This document shows, piece by piece, positions 54,679 to 63,978 of a stretch of DNA of 64,000 nucleotides. A program made the translations under genes and the position numbers. Origin of the DNA: Taibaiella lutea (lineage in GTDB: Bacteria; Bacteroidota; Bacteroidia; Chitinophagales; Chitinophagaceae); contig NZ_VWSH01000003.1 of NCBI RefSeq assembly GCF_008629695.1, forward strand, positions 1 through 64,000, read 5' to 3'. Below the pieces are notes generated by a model. That model was given only the letters and a program-made list of their open reading frames with translations, ran no database searches and was not told the DNA's origin. Position 1 is the stretch's first letter, and every line of letters starts with the position of its first letter.

Positions 54679-56592
54679 TCATTCACTCAACTCTAACCAA
54701 CGCATTTCTTTTTCTTCCAGTAAAGCCACGATTGCAGCAATGCGTTCGCCATGTTTCTGCAATGCATCAAAACTTAAAGAGCCGCTGCTCATTTCAGCTT
54801 CCAACTGCTGCTTTTCAGCTTCCAGTTGCGGCATTTCTTTTTCAATGGTTTCCAATTCTTTCTTTTCTTTAAATGTCAGTTTCTTTACTTCTTTCTTCTC
54901 TGCAGCAGATGCAGATGGAACAGGTTTTGCGGCTTCTGCTTTATTGTAGGCCAGTTCGGCTTCTTTATCCAGTTCGGCTTTGTACTTTTCTTCTTCCTTT
55001 GCAATTTCTCTGTATTGCGAATAATTGCCCGGAAAATCTCTTACAACGCCATCGCCTTCAAATACAAAAAGGTGATCCACTATTTTATCCATGAAATAAC
55101 GGTCATGCGAAACAATAATCAGACAACCCTGAAAGTCCATCAGAAATTCTTCGAGGATATCTAAAGTAGGCAAATCCAGATCATTGGTCGGCTCATCCAA
55201 TACAAGGAAATTGGGATTGCGGAAAAGAATAGAAAGTAATTGCAAACGTTTTTTTTCACCGCCACTCAGTTTGGAAATGTAAGTATATTGTTTATCAGGA
55301 GAAAACAGGAATCGTTGTAAAAACTGTGCTGCGCTGACTTTGCTGCCATCCGCCAAAGGAAAATATTCTGCAATGTTTTTTACATATTCAATCACCCTTA
55401 CATCCTCTTCCCAAACCAGACCTTCCTGCGAAAAGTCGCCAAACACAATTGTTTCGCCCACATTTATTTTACCACTGTCTGAAGGTTCTTTACCCAACAG
55501 CATATTGATAAAGGTAGATTTTCCCGCACCGTTTTTACCTACAACCCCTACCCTTTCACCTCGTTTAAATGTATAGTCAAAGCCTTTCAGGATTGTTTTC
55601 TCGCCAAATGACTTATATACTTTTTTAAGCTCCAGAATCTTACCGCCCAAACGGGTCATTTTAACCTGAAGTTCAAGTTGCGCCTGTTCTACCTTTTTAG
55701 ATGCTTTTTCTTTCCACTCGTAAAAGGCATCCTGTCTTGATTTGGATTTGGTAGTACGTGCCTTCGGCTGTTTGCGCATCCATTCCAATTCTTTTCTGTA
55801 ACGGTTCCTGGCTTTATCTACGCTTGCCGCATCATTTTCCAGACGGGCAGCCTTTTGTTCTATATATTTTTCATAATTACCTCTGGTAACATATAACTGG
55901 CCGTTATCAATTTCAATAATTTCGTTGCAGATATTATCCAGGAAATAACGGTCGTGGGTTACCAGCAATAAGGTTACATTTTCCTGGCCCAGGTAATGTT
56001 CCAGCCATTCAATCATCTGCACATCCAAATGGTTGGTCGGTTCATCCATAATCAGCAAAGTATGGCGATGCTCAAAACCCATGTCTATCAGCACCTTTGC
56101 CAGCGCAATACGCTTTTTCTGTCCGCCCGATAAGGTTCCGACCTGCTGGTCAAGATGATGAATATTGAGCTTGCCAAGAATTTCTTTTACCTGTGCATCG
56201 AAGTGCCATGCATTCAGCTCATCCATTTCTGCCATGGCTTCTGCGAGCTTTACAGGATCGGGTTCCGTATCGCCTTCCGTTATCAGCTCATAATTTTTGA
56301 TGGCATTCAAAATCGGATGATCGTGATCAAAAATATTTTCAAGAATATTCCGTTTATCATTGATGGACGGATTCTGGTCTAATAATACTACGGTAACATC
56401 TTTATGAATCCATACTTTTCCGGAATCGGGAATTTCAACGCCGCAAAGTATTTTCAACAAAGTTGATTTGCCGGTACCATTCAGCGCCACGAAAGCTATT
56501 TTATCGCCTTCGTTGACATGGAAAGTAAGGTCTTCAAACAGGGGTTTATCGGAATAGGATTTTGTAAGATTCTCTACTGAAACGTAATGCAT
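54679..56592 (-). CDS. ABC-F family ATPase
   Basis: Soluble two-ABC protein that acts on ribosomes (translation factor or antibiotic protection). Both ATPase halves are intact: GTGKSTLLKIL and the signature SGGQKKR in the first, and GAGKSTFINML, SGGEKKRLQLL and DEPTNDLDLPTL in the second. The inter-domain linker and a C-terminal coiled coil (about 550-630) are present. The ATG at 56592 (MHYVSVENL) is the start: a promoter element sits between it and the longer frame to 56649. 637 residues. Sub-family, for example Uup-like, is not certain. Confidence 0.94.
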   Translation of the reverse strand: MHYVSVENLTKSYSDKPLFEDLTFHVNEGDKIAFVALNGTGKSTLLKILCGVEIPDSGKVWIHKDVTVVLLDQNPSINDKRNILENIFDHDHPILNAIKNYELITEGDTEPDPVKLAEAMAEMDELNAWHFDAQVKEILGKLNIHHLDQQVGTLSGGQKKRIALAKVLIDMGFEHRHTLLIMDEPTNHLDVQMIEWLEHYLGQENVTLLLVTHDRYFLDNICNEIIEIDNGQLYVTRGNYEKYIEQKAARLENDAASVDKARNRYRKELEWMRKQPKARTTKSKSRQDAFYEWKEKASKKVEQAQLELQVKMTRLGGKILELKKVYKSFGEKTILKGFDYTFKRGERVGVVGKNGAGKSTFINMLLGKEPSDSGKINVGETIVFGDFSQEGLVWEEDVRVIEYVKNIAEYFPLADGSKVSAAQFLQRFLFSPDKQYTYISKLSGGEKKRLQLLSILFRNPNFLVLDEPTNDLDLPTLDILEEFLMDFQGCLIIVSHDRYFMDKIVDHLFVFEGDGVVRDFPGNYSQYREIAKEEEKYKAELDKEAELAYNKAEAAKPVPSASAAEKKEVKKLTFKEKKELETIEKEMPQLEAEKQQLEAEMSSGSLSFDALQKHGERIAAIVALLEEKEMRWLELSE

Positions 56593-56596
56593 GTTG

Positions 56597-56626
56597 CAAA
56601 GGTAAGCCGAATACCTAAAGTCAAAA
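56597..56626 (-). promoter_or_regulatory. ABC-F promoter, nearly leaderless
   Basis: TACCTTTG (minus, 56597-56604) with TTTTG about 17 nt upstream (56622-56626). The start codon follows 4 nt after the -7 element, so the mRNA begins at or next to the ATG. Confidence 0.55.
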
Positions 56627-56748
56627 TTAAAAAATACCGTGGTGCGCAAAGTTGAACCATAAAAACAGGATAAACAAAGAGATTAGTGACAGAACAACGA
56701 TTAGTAATGTAAGCACTATATTTGTCTTTGCTTTTGCAATATTTTAAA

Positions 56749-58611
56749 ATGATTAAGATGAACCGATTATCCAGGCTGTTGCTAATATTATTTGTTTTTC
56801 TAAGCCAGCATTCCCGCGCGCAGGAAATGATACTTCCGTTGAAAGAAAATCAAGTGGTAAAAACAAGGTCTATGCAGCGGAATCCTACCGCACAAAAGCC
56901 TACAGGATTGACTTTGCCGTTCTTTGAAGATTTTACCGACAATGATCCTTATCCAAACCAAAGCCGCTGGACGGATAAACAGGTTTATATAAATAATACG
57001 ATGGGCAGAGGCATTATAAGCCGTGGCGTTGCCACTTTTGATGCCCTGAATGAGAAAGGTGTTGTTTATTATGACAGTGTGGGTGCTTTCACTACTATTT
57101 TCGCCGATAGCCTTACCAGCCAGACCTTTGACATGTCCGGGTTTCAGCCTTCCGATTCCATATACCTCAGTTTCTTTTACCAATGCGGTGGTTACGGTTT
57201 TTATGCCAAACCCTGGGATTCGCTGACTTTGTTCTTCCTCGGTTCAAATGGCCTTTGGAAAGAGGTTTGGTCATTGAAGGGCGATACTGCACAGGTTGGT
57301 TTTCAGCAGGCAATGATTCCGATTACTGATACGGCGTATTTCAATGATAATTTCAGGTTTCGCTGGGTAAATCTGGCTACAATAGGCATCAGCAATTCCA
57401 ACTGGAACATTGATTATATCAGGATGGATAAAAACCGCAACAGATTTGATACGGTACTGCATGACCTTGCTTTTACCGCCGACCCTGAATTTCTTTTGAA
57501 TGATTTTACTTCTATGCCTTTCCGGCATTTTAAGACAAATCCCGCCAATTTTCTGGCATCCAATACTATTGCCCATCTGCAAAATAATGGCCCCAATAAT
57601 CTTGCATTTACCGTTCACTACGACAGTAAAGATGTAGCCAGCGGTTCCGGTTTAGGTTCAAGCAATACAAATATCACCATCAGCCCGTTTAATACAGGTA
57701 CGGCAACTATGTCGGTTTATAATGCTGCCACCTTCAATCCTCCCAACCCCAATGACAGAGTGGTGTTTGAGCAGAAATTTAATTGTGCGGCACAATACCC
57801 CAATGAATCACTGGATAATGATACTATAATCAGGCAACAAGTGTTCGACAATTATTTTGCTTATGATGACGGTACTGCCGAGTTAAGTTATTTTCTGAAC
57901 CTGGCTGTTAATGCACCCGGCGCCACTGCTATTGAATATGCTTTGTATCAGCCCGATACGATAAGAGGAGTTGCCATTCGCTTTGCAACGACACTACCTT
58001 CTCAGTCTTATAAGAATTTCAGCCTCGCCGTGATGCGTGACATAGCTTTCAACGGAGGTACAGACCAGACGGTTTATCAGGAAAACTTCCTCACCCCTGC
58101 TTACATCGATACTATAAATGCGTTTTATATTTATAATTTCAGTCAGCCTGTAATAATGAATCCCGGTGTATTCTATATTTCCATTATTCAACCGGCAGGT
58201 GGCATCAGCGATTCCTTACAGATAGCTTTGGATGCAAACAGAGTTGGCGGCAATCACAGATATTTCAAAGTTGGCGTTAGCTGGGAATCCTCGCAACTGG
58301 AAGGCGCTTTAATGGTAAGGCCTATGGTTGGCGCAGCCCTTGTGCTTGGCGTGAAAGACCCGAAAGAGGCAAATATCGATTTTCAATTATATCCCAATCC
58401 TGCCGGCCAATACCTGAATATAAGGACGGAAGCAGCTATAAGCAATAAAGCACGGTATGAAATTGTTAATGCAATTGGCAGGAAGTACAGGGAAGATAAG
58501 CTTGATACACAGCACAATATTGACATCAGAGAATTACCTGCGGGCATTTATTTTTTCAGGATTATAAATGACGAGCAATTTTCAGGTGTCCGTAAGTTTG
58601 TAAAATATTAA
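56749..58611 (+). CDS. Secreted protein with T9SS type A sorting domain
   Basis: An exported protein of about 620 residues from the ATG at 56749, though 56758 is also possible. The signal peptide (LSRLLLILFVFLSQHSRAQ) is followed by beta-rich domains. A repeated aromatic-acidic pattern (LTLPFFEDFTDNDPYPN near the start) is seen in many T9SS cargo proteins. The C-terminal 75 residues are a type A sorting domain: DFQLYPNPAGQYLNIRT, YEIVNAIGRKYRE, INIRELPAGIYFFRI-type strand (DIRELPAGIYFFRIIN) and GVRKFVKY at the end. Cargo role is unknown. Confidence 0.92.
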   Translation: MIKMNRLSRLLLILFVFLSQHSRAQEMILPLKENQVVKTRSMQRNPTAQKPTGLTLPFFEDFTDNDPYPNQSRWTDKQVYINNTMGRGIISRGVATFDALNEKGVVYYDSVGAFTTIFADSLTSQTFDMSGFQPSDSIYLSFFYQCGGYGFYAKPWDSLTLFFLGSNGLWKEVWSLKGDTAQVGFQQAMIPITDTAYFNDNFRFRWVNLATIGISNSNWNIDYIRMDKNRNRFDTVLHDLAFTADPEFLLNDFTSMPFRHFKTNPANFLASNTIAHLQNNGPNNLAFTVHYDSKDVASGSGLGSSNTNITISPFNTGTATMSVYNAATFNPPNPNDRVVFEQKFNCAAQYPNESLDNDTIIRQQVFDNYFAYDDGTAELSYFLNLAVNAPGATAIEYALYQPDTIRGVAIRFATTLPSQSYKNFSLAVMRDIAFNGGTDQTVYQENFLTPAYIDTINAFYIYNFSQPVIMNPGVFYISIIQPAGGISDSLQIALDANRVGGNHRYFKVGVSWESSQLEGALMVRPMVGAALVLGVKDPKEANIDFQLYPNPAGQYLNIRTEAAISNKARYEIVNAIGRKYREDKLDTQHNIDIRELPAGIYFFRIINDEQFSGVRKFVKY

Positions 58612-58627
58612 ACCAATTGTTTGAGTC

Positions 58628-58966
58628 ATGAGCCATATTCCTTTTCAACATATTGACTGGGCTGATGTGCCGAAAGAAGAGCATCCCGGCACAACCGGCA
58701 CTTCCTTCTGGCAAACAATATTACATAATGGCCTGCGTGTCCGTATCGTAGAATATTCTCCCGGTTACATGGCGGACCATTGGTGCCAAAAAGGGCATAT
58801 TGTTTATTGTCTTGAAGGTTCCTTCATAAGTGAAGAAGAAAACGGTGGTATTACAAAGCTCGGCAAGGGCGACACATATATTGTTTCCGATAACCTGAGT
58901 TCACATCGTTCCACATCAGCCGGCGGAGCAAAGCTGTTTATTATTGACGGAGACTTTTTAAAGTAA
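58628..58966 (+). CDS. DHCW-type cupin protein
   Basis: A 112-residue single-domain cupin. The named motif is visible in GYMADHWCQKGHIVYCLEGSF, where the family has D-H-[CW]-[WC] and a metal-type histidine. Glycine and acidic turns typical of a jelly-roll follow (LGKGDTYIVSDNLSSHRS). Substrate is unknown. It lies 16 bp past the T9SS protein gene and may be cotranscribed. Confidence 0.88.
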   Translation: MSHIPFQHIDWADVPKEEHPGTTGTSFWQTILHNGLRVRIVEYSPGYMADHWCQKGHIVYCLEGSFISEEENGGITKLGKGDTYIVSDNLSSHRSTSAGGAKLFIIDGDFLK

Positions 58967-59107
58967 TAAAGTCTTTTCATTTTCCGGTTAATTTGAAGAA
59001 TTCACCTATCCTGCAATAACAGGAAAACAAAACGATATTCTGAACCCGATTGGAAATTTTTAAAGCCAAGTTCGAAAACACAGAACCACAATTATCTTAA
59101 AAATATT

Positions 59108-59704
59108 ATGATTTATTCATTCAAAGGATTTATTCCGGTTGTTCATCCTTCTTCTTTCATTCATCCGCAGGCAACTGTTACAGGCAATGTTATTATCGGT
59201 AAAGACGTTTATATCGGGCCGGGTTGTGCGTTAAGAGGTGATTGGGGCGGTATTGAAATTGCAGACGGTTGTAATGTTCAGGAAAACTGCACCATACACA
59301 TGTTTCCCGGAGTTACTGTAAAACTGGAAGAATCGGCGCATATAGGTCATGGCGCCATCATACACGGCGCTCATATAGGCAGAAATGTATTGGTGGGCAT
59401 GAATGCGGTTATTATGGATGATGTGGAAATAGGAGACGAATCTATTATCGGTGCATTGTCTTTCATAAATGCCAATACGATTATCCCCAAACGCTCTTTG
59501 GTGGTAGGTAATCCGGGGAAAATCATTAAAGAAGTAAGCGACGAAATGATAGCATGGAAAACGAAAGGAACACAGCTTTATCAATCCTTACCCAATGAAA
59601 TGACGCAATTCTGGGAACCGTGTAGTCCATTAAATGAAATGCCGGAAAACCGGCCAAGCCAGGAAACGCTTTACAATACCTGGAATGAAATAAAAAATAA
59701 ATAG
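59108..59704 (+). CDS. paaY: PaaY-like hexapeptide-repeat protein (phenylacetate pathway)
   Basis: A trimeric left-handed beta-helix protein of 198 residues. The hexapeptide-repeat core (GNVIIGKDVYIGPGCALRGDWGGIEIADGCNVQENCTIHMFPG, AHIGHGAIIHGAHIGRNVLVGMNAVIMDDVEIG) and the C-terminal NPGKIIKEVSDEMIAWKTKGTQLYQ tail match PaaY of the phenylacetate operon, a thioesterase thought to release stalled CoA intermediates. The paaB-paaC genes lie 2.2 kb downstream, beyond lepA, which supports the name. Confidence 0.85.
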   Translation: MIYSFKGFIPVVHPSSFIHPQATVTGNVIIGKDVYIGPGCALRGDWGGIEIADGCNVQENCTIHMFPGVTVKLEESAHIGHGAIIHGAHIGRNVLVGMNAVIMDDVEIGDESIIGALSFINANTIIPKRSLVVGNPGKIIKEVSDEMIAWKTKGTQLYQSLPNEMTQFWEPCSPLNEMPENRPSQETLYNTWNEIKNK

Positions 59705-59996
59705 TATTATAAAACAAATTAAGGATAGGTTTAAAAAAATCAATATCATTAATTTAGGCACTTATTAAATCCTATGAGGTTTTGAAAACCTTAGGATTTC
59801 TGAAATACAGCACAATCAAAACAGGCGGTCTCACCTCTTAAGTTAACAGTCAGTTACATTCTGATTCGTTTAATATTTGAAAAACGGGCAGATTTACAGA
59901 CTCAATAGGAGGTTTGCTTTAAAATATTCATTTAATGATACTGTTTAAGCCGATAAACCCCAAAATATCCGTAATTTCGCCGCCTATTTTACAAAC
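59705..59996. other. Intergenic region upstream of lepA
   Basis: Apart from the palindrome above I see no gene. The last 50 bp before the lepA start contain a TAATTTCG sequence near 59971 that resembles a weak -7 box. Confidence 0.45.
59767..59799. repeat. Intergenic palindrome, GGTTTTGAAAACC core (family B, copy 2)
   Basis: Inverted repeat AAATCCTA and TAGGATTT flanking AGGTTTTGAAAACCT, 33 nt. It resembles 9632-9662. Confidence 0.6.
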
Positions 59997-61793
59997 ATGA
60001 AGCATATACGCAATTTTTGCATTATTGCCCATATTGACCATGGGAAAAGTACATTGGCAGATCGCTTGCTGGAGCATACCAAAACTATCTCCTCACGCGA
60101 TATGCAGGCACAGGTTTTAGATGATATGGATTTGGAGCGGGAAAAAGGTATCACTATCAAAAGCCATGCCATACAGATTGACCATATTCACAAAGGCGAA
60201 AAATATACGCTAAACCTTATTGATACACCGGGCCACGTCGATTTTTCTTACGAAGTAAGCCGTGCCCTCGCTGCCTGCGAAGGCGCATTGCTTCTGGTGG
60301 ATGCATCACAAGGTATTCAGGCTCAAACTATATCCAATTTATACTTGGCGCTGGAAAATGATCTGGAGATTATTCCTGTTATCAACAAGATTGATATGGA
60401 AGGTGCCATGATTCCTGAAGTTACCGACCAGATTGTTGATTTAATCGGCTGCAAACCGGAAGATATTATCCATGCCAGCGGTAAAAGCGGCATCGGCATT
60501 GATGATATATTAGAAGCTATTATCGACAGGATTCCTGCGCCGAAGGGTGATGAAGAAGCGCCTTTACAAGCCTTGATTTTCGATTCGGTATTCAACTCCT
60601 TCCGTGGCATCATCGTTTATTTCCGCGTACTGAACGGAACGATTCATAAAAACGATAAAATTAAATTCGTACATACAGGTAAAGAATATGGTGCCGACGA
60701 AGTAGGCATCCTAAAACTGACACCAACGCCGAAACAGGAAGTAAGGGCGGGTGATGTAGGTTATATCATTACCGGCATCAAAAATGCGAAAGAGGTAAAA
60801 GTGGGTGATACCATCACTACTGTTGCTAACCCGACGCAGGAAATTGTAAAGGGTTTTGAAGATGTGAAACCGATGGTATTTGCGGGTATCTTTCCTGTAA
60901 GTACAGATGACTTTGAAGAGTTGCGTGATTGTATGGAAAAATTACAATTGAATGATGCTTCTTTGTCTTTTGAACCGGAAACGTCACAGGCATTAGGCTT
61001 TGGTTTCCGTTGCGGATTCCTGGGCATGTTGCACATGGAAATTATACAGGAAAGACTGGAACGCGAGTTCAACCAGACTGTAATTACCACTGTGCCGAAC
61101 GTTAGCTTCTATGCTTACACCACACGTGAACCTGATAAAAAAATAATTGTAAACAATCCTACCCAAATGCCCGACCCAAGTCGTCTGGACAGAGTGGAAG
61201 AACCTTTTATCAGAGCGCAGATCATTACATTGCCGGAGTATATCGGTAATATAATGTCTTTGTGCCTGAACAAAAGAGGTATGTTGATCAATCAGAATTA
61301 CTTATCAACAACAAGGGTGGAATTGATATTTGAATTGCCTTTGGCAGAGATTGTATTTGACTTCTATGATAAATTGAAATCAAATACACGGGGTTATGCC
61401 TCTTTCGATTATCAGCCATTGGATTACCGTGAAAGCGATATCACCAAAATGGACATTCTTTTGAATGGCGATAAAGTGGATGCCTTGTCTGCATTGATTC
61501 ACAGAAGCCGTGCACAGGATTTCGGCCGTAAGCTTTGCGCCAAATTAAAAGAGCTTTTACCTACGCAACAATTTGTTATCGCCATCCAGGCAGCGCTTGG
61601 GGCAAAGATTGTAGCAAGAGAAACGATTTCTGCTATGCGTAAAGATGTTACTGCAAAATGTTACGGTGGTGATATTTCGCGTAAACGTAAATTACTTGAA
61701 AAACAAAAAGAAGGTAAAAAACGTATGCGCCAGATTGGTAATGTAGAAGTGCCGCAAGAAGCATTTTTAGCGGTTTTGAAACTGGATGAATAA
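59997..61793 (+). CDS. lepA: Elongation factor 4 (LepA)
   Basis: Ribosome-bound GTPase that back-translocates tRNAs. The GTP-binding motifs are present: [17 protein letters not shown] (G1), GITIKSHA (G2), DTPGHVDF (G3), NKIDM (G4). The LepA-specific C-terminal domain ends with [49 protein letters not shown]. 598 residues, the usual size. It is not part of a known paa operon but sits between paaY and paaBC. Confidence 0.98.
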   Translation: MKHIRNFCIIAHIDHGKSTLADRLLEHTKTISSRDMQAQVLDDMDLEREKGITIKSHAIQIDHIHKGEKYTLNLIDTPGHVDFSYEVSRALAACEGALLLVDASQGIQAQTISNLYLALENDLEIIPVINKIDMEGAMIPEVTDQIVDLIGCKPEDIIHASGKSGIGIDDILEAIIDRIPAPKGDEEAPLQALIFDSVFNSFRGIIVYFRVLNGTIHKNDKIKFVHTGKEYGADEVGILKLTPTPKQEVRAGDVGYIITGIKNAKEVKVGDTITTVANPTQEIVKGFEDVKPMVFAGIFPVSTDDFEELRDCMEKLQLNDASLSFEPETSQALGFGFRCGFLGMLHMEIIQERLEREFNQTVITTVPNVSFYAYTTREPDKKIIVNNPTQMPDPSRLDRVEEPFIRAQIITLPEYIGNIMSLCLNKRGMLINQNYLSTTRVELIFELPLAEIVFDFYDKLKSNTRGYASFDYQPLDYRESDITKMDILLNGDKVDALSALIHRSRAQDFGRKLCAKLKELLPTQQFVIAIQAALGAKIVARETISAMRKDVTAKCYGGDISRKRKLLEKQKEGKKRMRQIGNVEVPQEAFLAVLKLDE

Positions 61794-61904
61794 AATAGAT
61801 GGTTGAATGGTTTTATTGTTAAATTGCTTTTTTAACTTGAGACCGGCAATTATATCCGAGAGCAATTCAACTATTAAACAATATAACAGTAAAACAATAT
61901 TATA

Positions 61905-62189
61905 ATGAATAACGAATGGCCTTTATGGGAAATTTTCATCCGTAGCAAAACGGGTCTGGATCATAAACACGTAGGCAGCTTACATGCCGTTGATGCTGAA
62001 ATGGCAATTGAAAATGCGCGCGATGTTTATACCCGCCGTATGGAAGGCGTAAGCATCTGGGCAGTGGAGAGCAAATACATCCATGCTTCCAATCCTGATG
62101 ATGCGGGTGAATTGTATGATCCGGCTAATGATAAAGTTTATCGCCATCCTACTTTTTACGATTTACCTATTGAGTTAAAGCACATGTAA
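61905..62189 (+). CDS. paaB: 1,2-phenylacetyl-CoA epoxidase subunit PaaB
   Basis: Subunit of the PaaABCE oxygenase complex that makes ring-1,2-epoxyphenylacetyl-CoA. A 94-residue protein with the PaaB sequence WPLWEIFIRSKTGLDHKHVGSLHAVDAEMAIENARDVYTRRMEGVSIWAVES and YDPANDKVYRHPTFYDLP. It lies 55 bp before paaC. The catalytic subunit paaA is not in the window. Confidence 0.96.
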   Translation: MNNEWPLWEIFIRSKTGLDHKHVGSLHAVDAEMAIENARDVYTRRMEGVSIWAVESKYIHASNPDDAGELYDPANDKVYRHPTFYDLPIELKHM

Positions 62190-62244
62190 TGTGATTTTGA
62201 ACTTTCGCCCTGCGAAGCAAAATTTTTAATTTTTAATTACTGTC

Positions 62245-63060
62245 ATGTCAACCAACAAACTAAAATATCTTTTACAGCTTGCCGACAATGCATTGATTTT
62301 AGGTCATCGTATTAGTGAATGGACCGGACACGGACCAGTACTGGAGCAGGATATAGCTATTACCAATACAGCTTTGGACCATTTGGGCCAGGCTCGTAGT
62401 TTGTATCAATACGCTGCTGAAACTTATAATCAGTTAAGCGAAAACGACAAGACTGATTTCTTTGCATCACCTGTTTTCTTAAATCATACACAGCCGGTTA
62501 CAGAAGATACTTTAGCTTACCTGCGTGATGGCTGGGATTTCAGGAATGCGTTGCTTGTAGAGCAGCCTAATGGAGACTGGGCCTATACTATAGCACGTTC
62601 TTTCTTTTATGATCATTACAGTGTTTTATTATACACAGCTTTAAAAGACAGTTCAGATGCAACTATTGCAGCTGTTGCAGAAAAATCATTGAAGGAGGCT
62701 TTATACCACCACCGCTGGAGCAGTGAATGGGTCATCCGTTTAGGTGATGGTACAGAGGAAAGCAAAGCAAGAATGCAGGAAGCCATTGATGAAAGATGGG
62801 CTTTCAGCGGAGAGTTATTAACACCGTCTGAAGCAGACAACACAATGCTGAAAGCTGGCATAGGTATAGATTTGGATGCTTTAAAAGCAACATGGTTCAC
62901 TAATGTGGAAGATATTTTATCGCAGGCAACTTTAAACATTCCTTCAAAAGAGGCATGGATGCATGAAGGTGGCAAAACCGGTACACACTCTGAACATTTA
63001 GGATATATTCTGGCTGAGATGCAGTACATGCAAAGAGCTTATCCGGGTATGGAATGGTAA
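62245..63060 (+). CDS. paaC: 1,2-phenylacetyl-CoA epoxidase subunit PaaC
   Basis: Structural (non-catalytic) ferritin-like subunit of the same epoxidase. The sequence LADNALILGHRISEWTGHGPVLEQDIAITNTALDHLGQARSLYQYAAE and LVEQPNGDWAYTIARSFFYDHYSVLLYTALKDSSDATIAAVAEKSLKEALYHHRWSSEWVIRLGDGTEES match the family; the ExxH metal-type residues of PaaA are reduced, as expected. 271 residues. paaD and paaE do not follow; a deacetylase gene does. Confidence 0.96.
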   Translation: MSTNKLKYLLQLADNALILGHRISEWTGHGPVLEQDIAITNTALDHLGQARSLYQYAAETYNQLSENDKTDFFASPVFLNHTQPVTEDTLAYLRDGWDFRNALLVEQPNGDWAYTIARSFFYDHYSVLLYTALKDSSDATIAAVAEKSLKEALYHHRWSSEWVIRLGDGTEESKARMQEAIDERWAFSGELLTPSEADNTMLKAGIGIDLDALKATWFTNVEDILSQATLNIPSKEAWMHEGGKTGTHSEHLGYILAEMQYMQRAYPGMEW

Positions 63061-63088
63061 GAGTAATGTTGGATTTTAGATTATTACT

Positions 63089-63118
63089 GAAAACTAACCA
63101 CTATCAACTAACAACTCA
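63089..63118. repeat. TTAGTGG-type intergenic repeat
   Basis: A stretch with ctaaccactatcaactaac, related to the inverted arms at 22366-22460. Confidence 0.45.
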
Positions 63119-63120
63119 TT

Positions 63121-63906
63121 TTGAACTCTAAATTTTCATACTCTTTACTATTTTTTTTACTCCTGTTGGCACATGTTGCAGCAGGAGTTTATTTTAACGG
63201 ATATTCGCCATGGTGGATACTTTGGTGCATCCTGGCGTATATTACTTTATTGGTTCTGGCAAGCATCAAAATTCAATGGAATTTTTATTTCAAATCATTG
63301 AACCTGTTGCCAATCCTCAAAATAACTTTTGAAAAAGGACAGCTACAGCTTGTTCAAAACCAAAAGCAAATTGCATTAACGTTTGATGACGGTCCGGCAG
63401 AACAAACCGAAGCTGTATTGGACATTTTAAAGAAGGAAAATATAAAAGCCACTTTCTTCTTAATAGGAAAAAATATTCAAGGCCGTGAAACTCTTGTACA
63501 GCGTATGTTTGACGAAGGCCATAGCATTGGCAACCACAGTTTTAATCATGGTTTTAATTTCGACTGGCAAAGCGCTTCGAGGATGACGGATGAATTAGTG
63601 CAGACCAATGAAGCTATTGAGAATATTACGAAACAGGAAGTAAAGTTATTTCGCCCGCCTTATGGAGTAACCAATCCTAATCTGGCAAAAGCTGTTACGA
63701 ATACAGGATTGAAAAGTATTGGCTGGAGCCTGCGCAGCATGGATACTATTGCTAAAAGTGAAAGCGAATTATTGGAGAAGATTTTGAAACAGGTAAAAGC
63801 AAGAGATATTATTTTACTGCATGACCGCTGCGCTGTTACTGCCGCTATCCTACCCGATTTGATTAAAGAATTAAAGAAACGTAATTACAGTTTCGCAAGT
63901 TTATAA
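63121..63906 (+). CDS. Polysaccharide deacetylase, NodB-domain, membrane-anchored
   Basis: Predicted N- or O-deacetylase of a cell-wall or surface sugar polymer. The start codon is TTG at 63121. Two hydrophobic spans (about 7-27 and 32-50) anchor it. The NodB domain shows motif 1 LTFDDGP (about 88-94), motif 2 HSIGNHSFNHG with the metal histidines, motif 3 RPPYGVTNP, and the later DIILLHD. 261 residues. It lies 60 bp past paaC, separated by a TTAGTGG-type repeat, and its link to phenylacetate is doubtful. Confidence 0.92.
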   Translation: MNSKFSYSLLFFLLLLAHVAAGVYFNGYSPWWILWCILAYITLLVLASIKIQWNFYFKSLNLLPILKITFEKGQLQLVQNQKQIALTFDDGPAEQTEAVLDILKKENIKATFFLIGKNIQGRETLVQRMFDEGHSIGNHSFNHGFNFDWQSASRMTDELVQTNEAIENITKQEVKLFRPPYGVTNPNLAKAVTNTGLKSIGWSLRSMDTIAKSESELLEKILKQVKARDIILLHDRCAVTAAILPDLIKELKKRNYSFASL

Positions 63907-63946
63907 GTTTACAATTTCCAAAATTGTCAGACCATACTGAAAAACA

Positions 63947-63974
63947 ATAAGGCTGCGCAATTGCGCAGCCTTAT
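63947..63974 (+). terminator. Terminator of the deacetylase gene
   Basis: ATAAGGCTGCGCAA and its complement form a perfect 28-nt palindrome with a T-rich tail. Confidence 0.85.
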
Positions 63975-63978
63975 ATTT

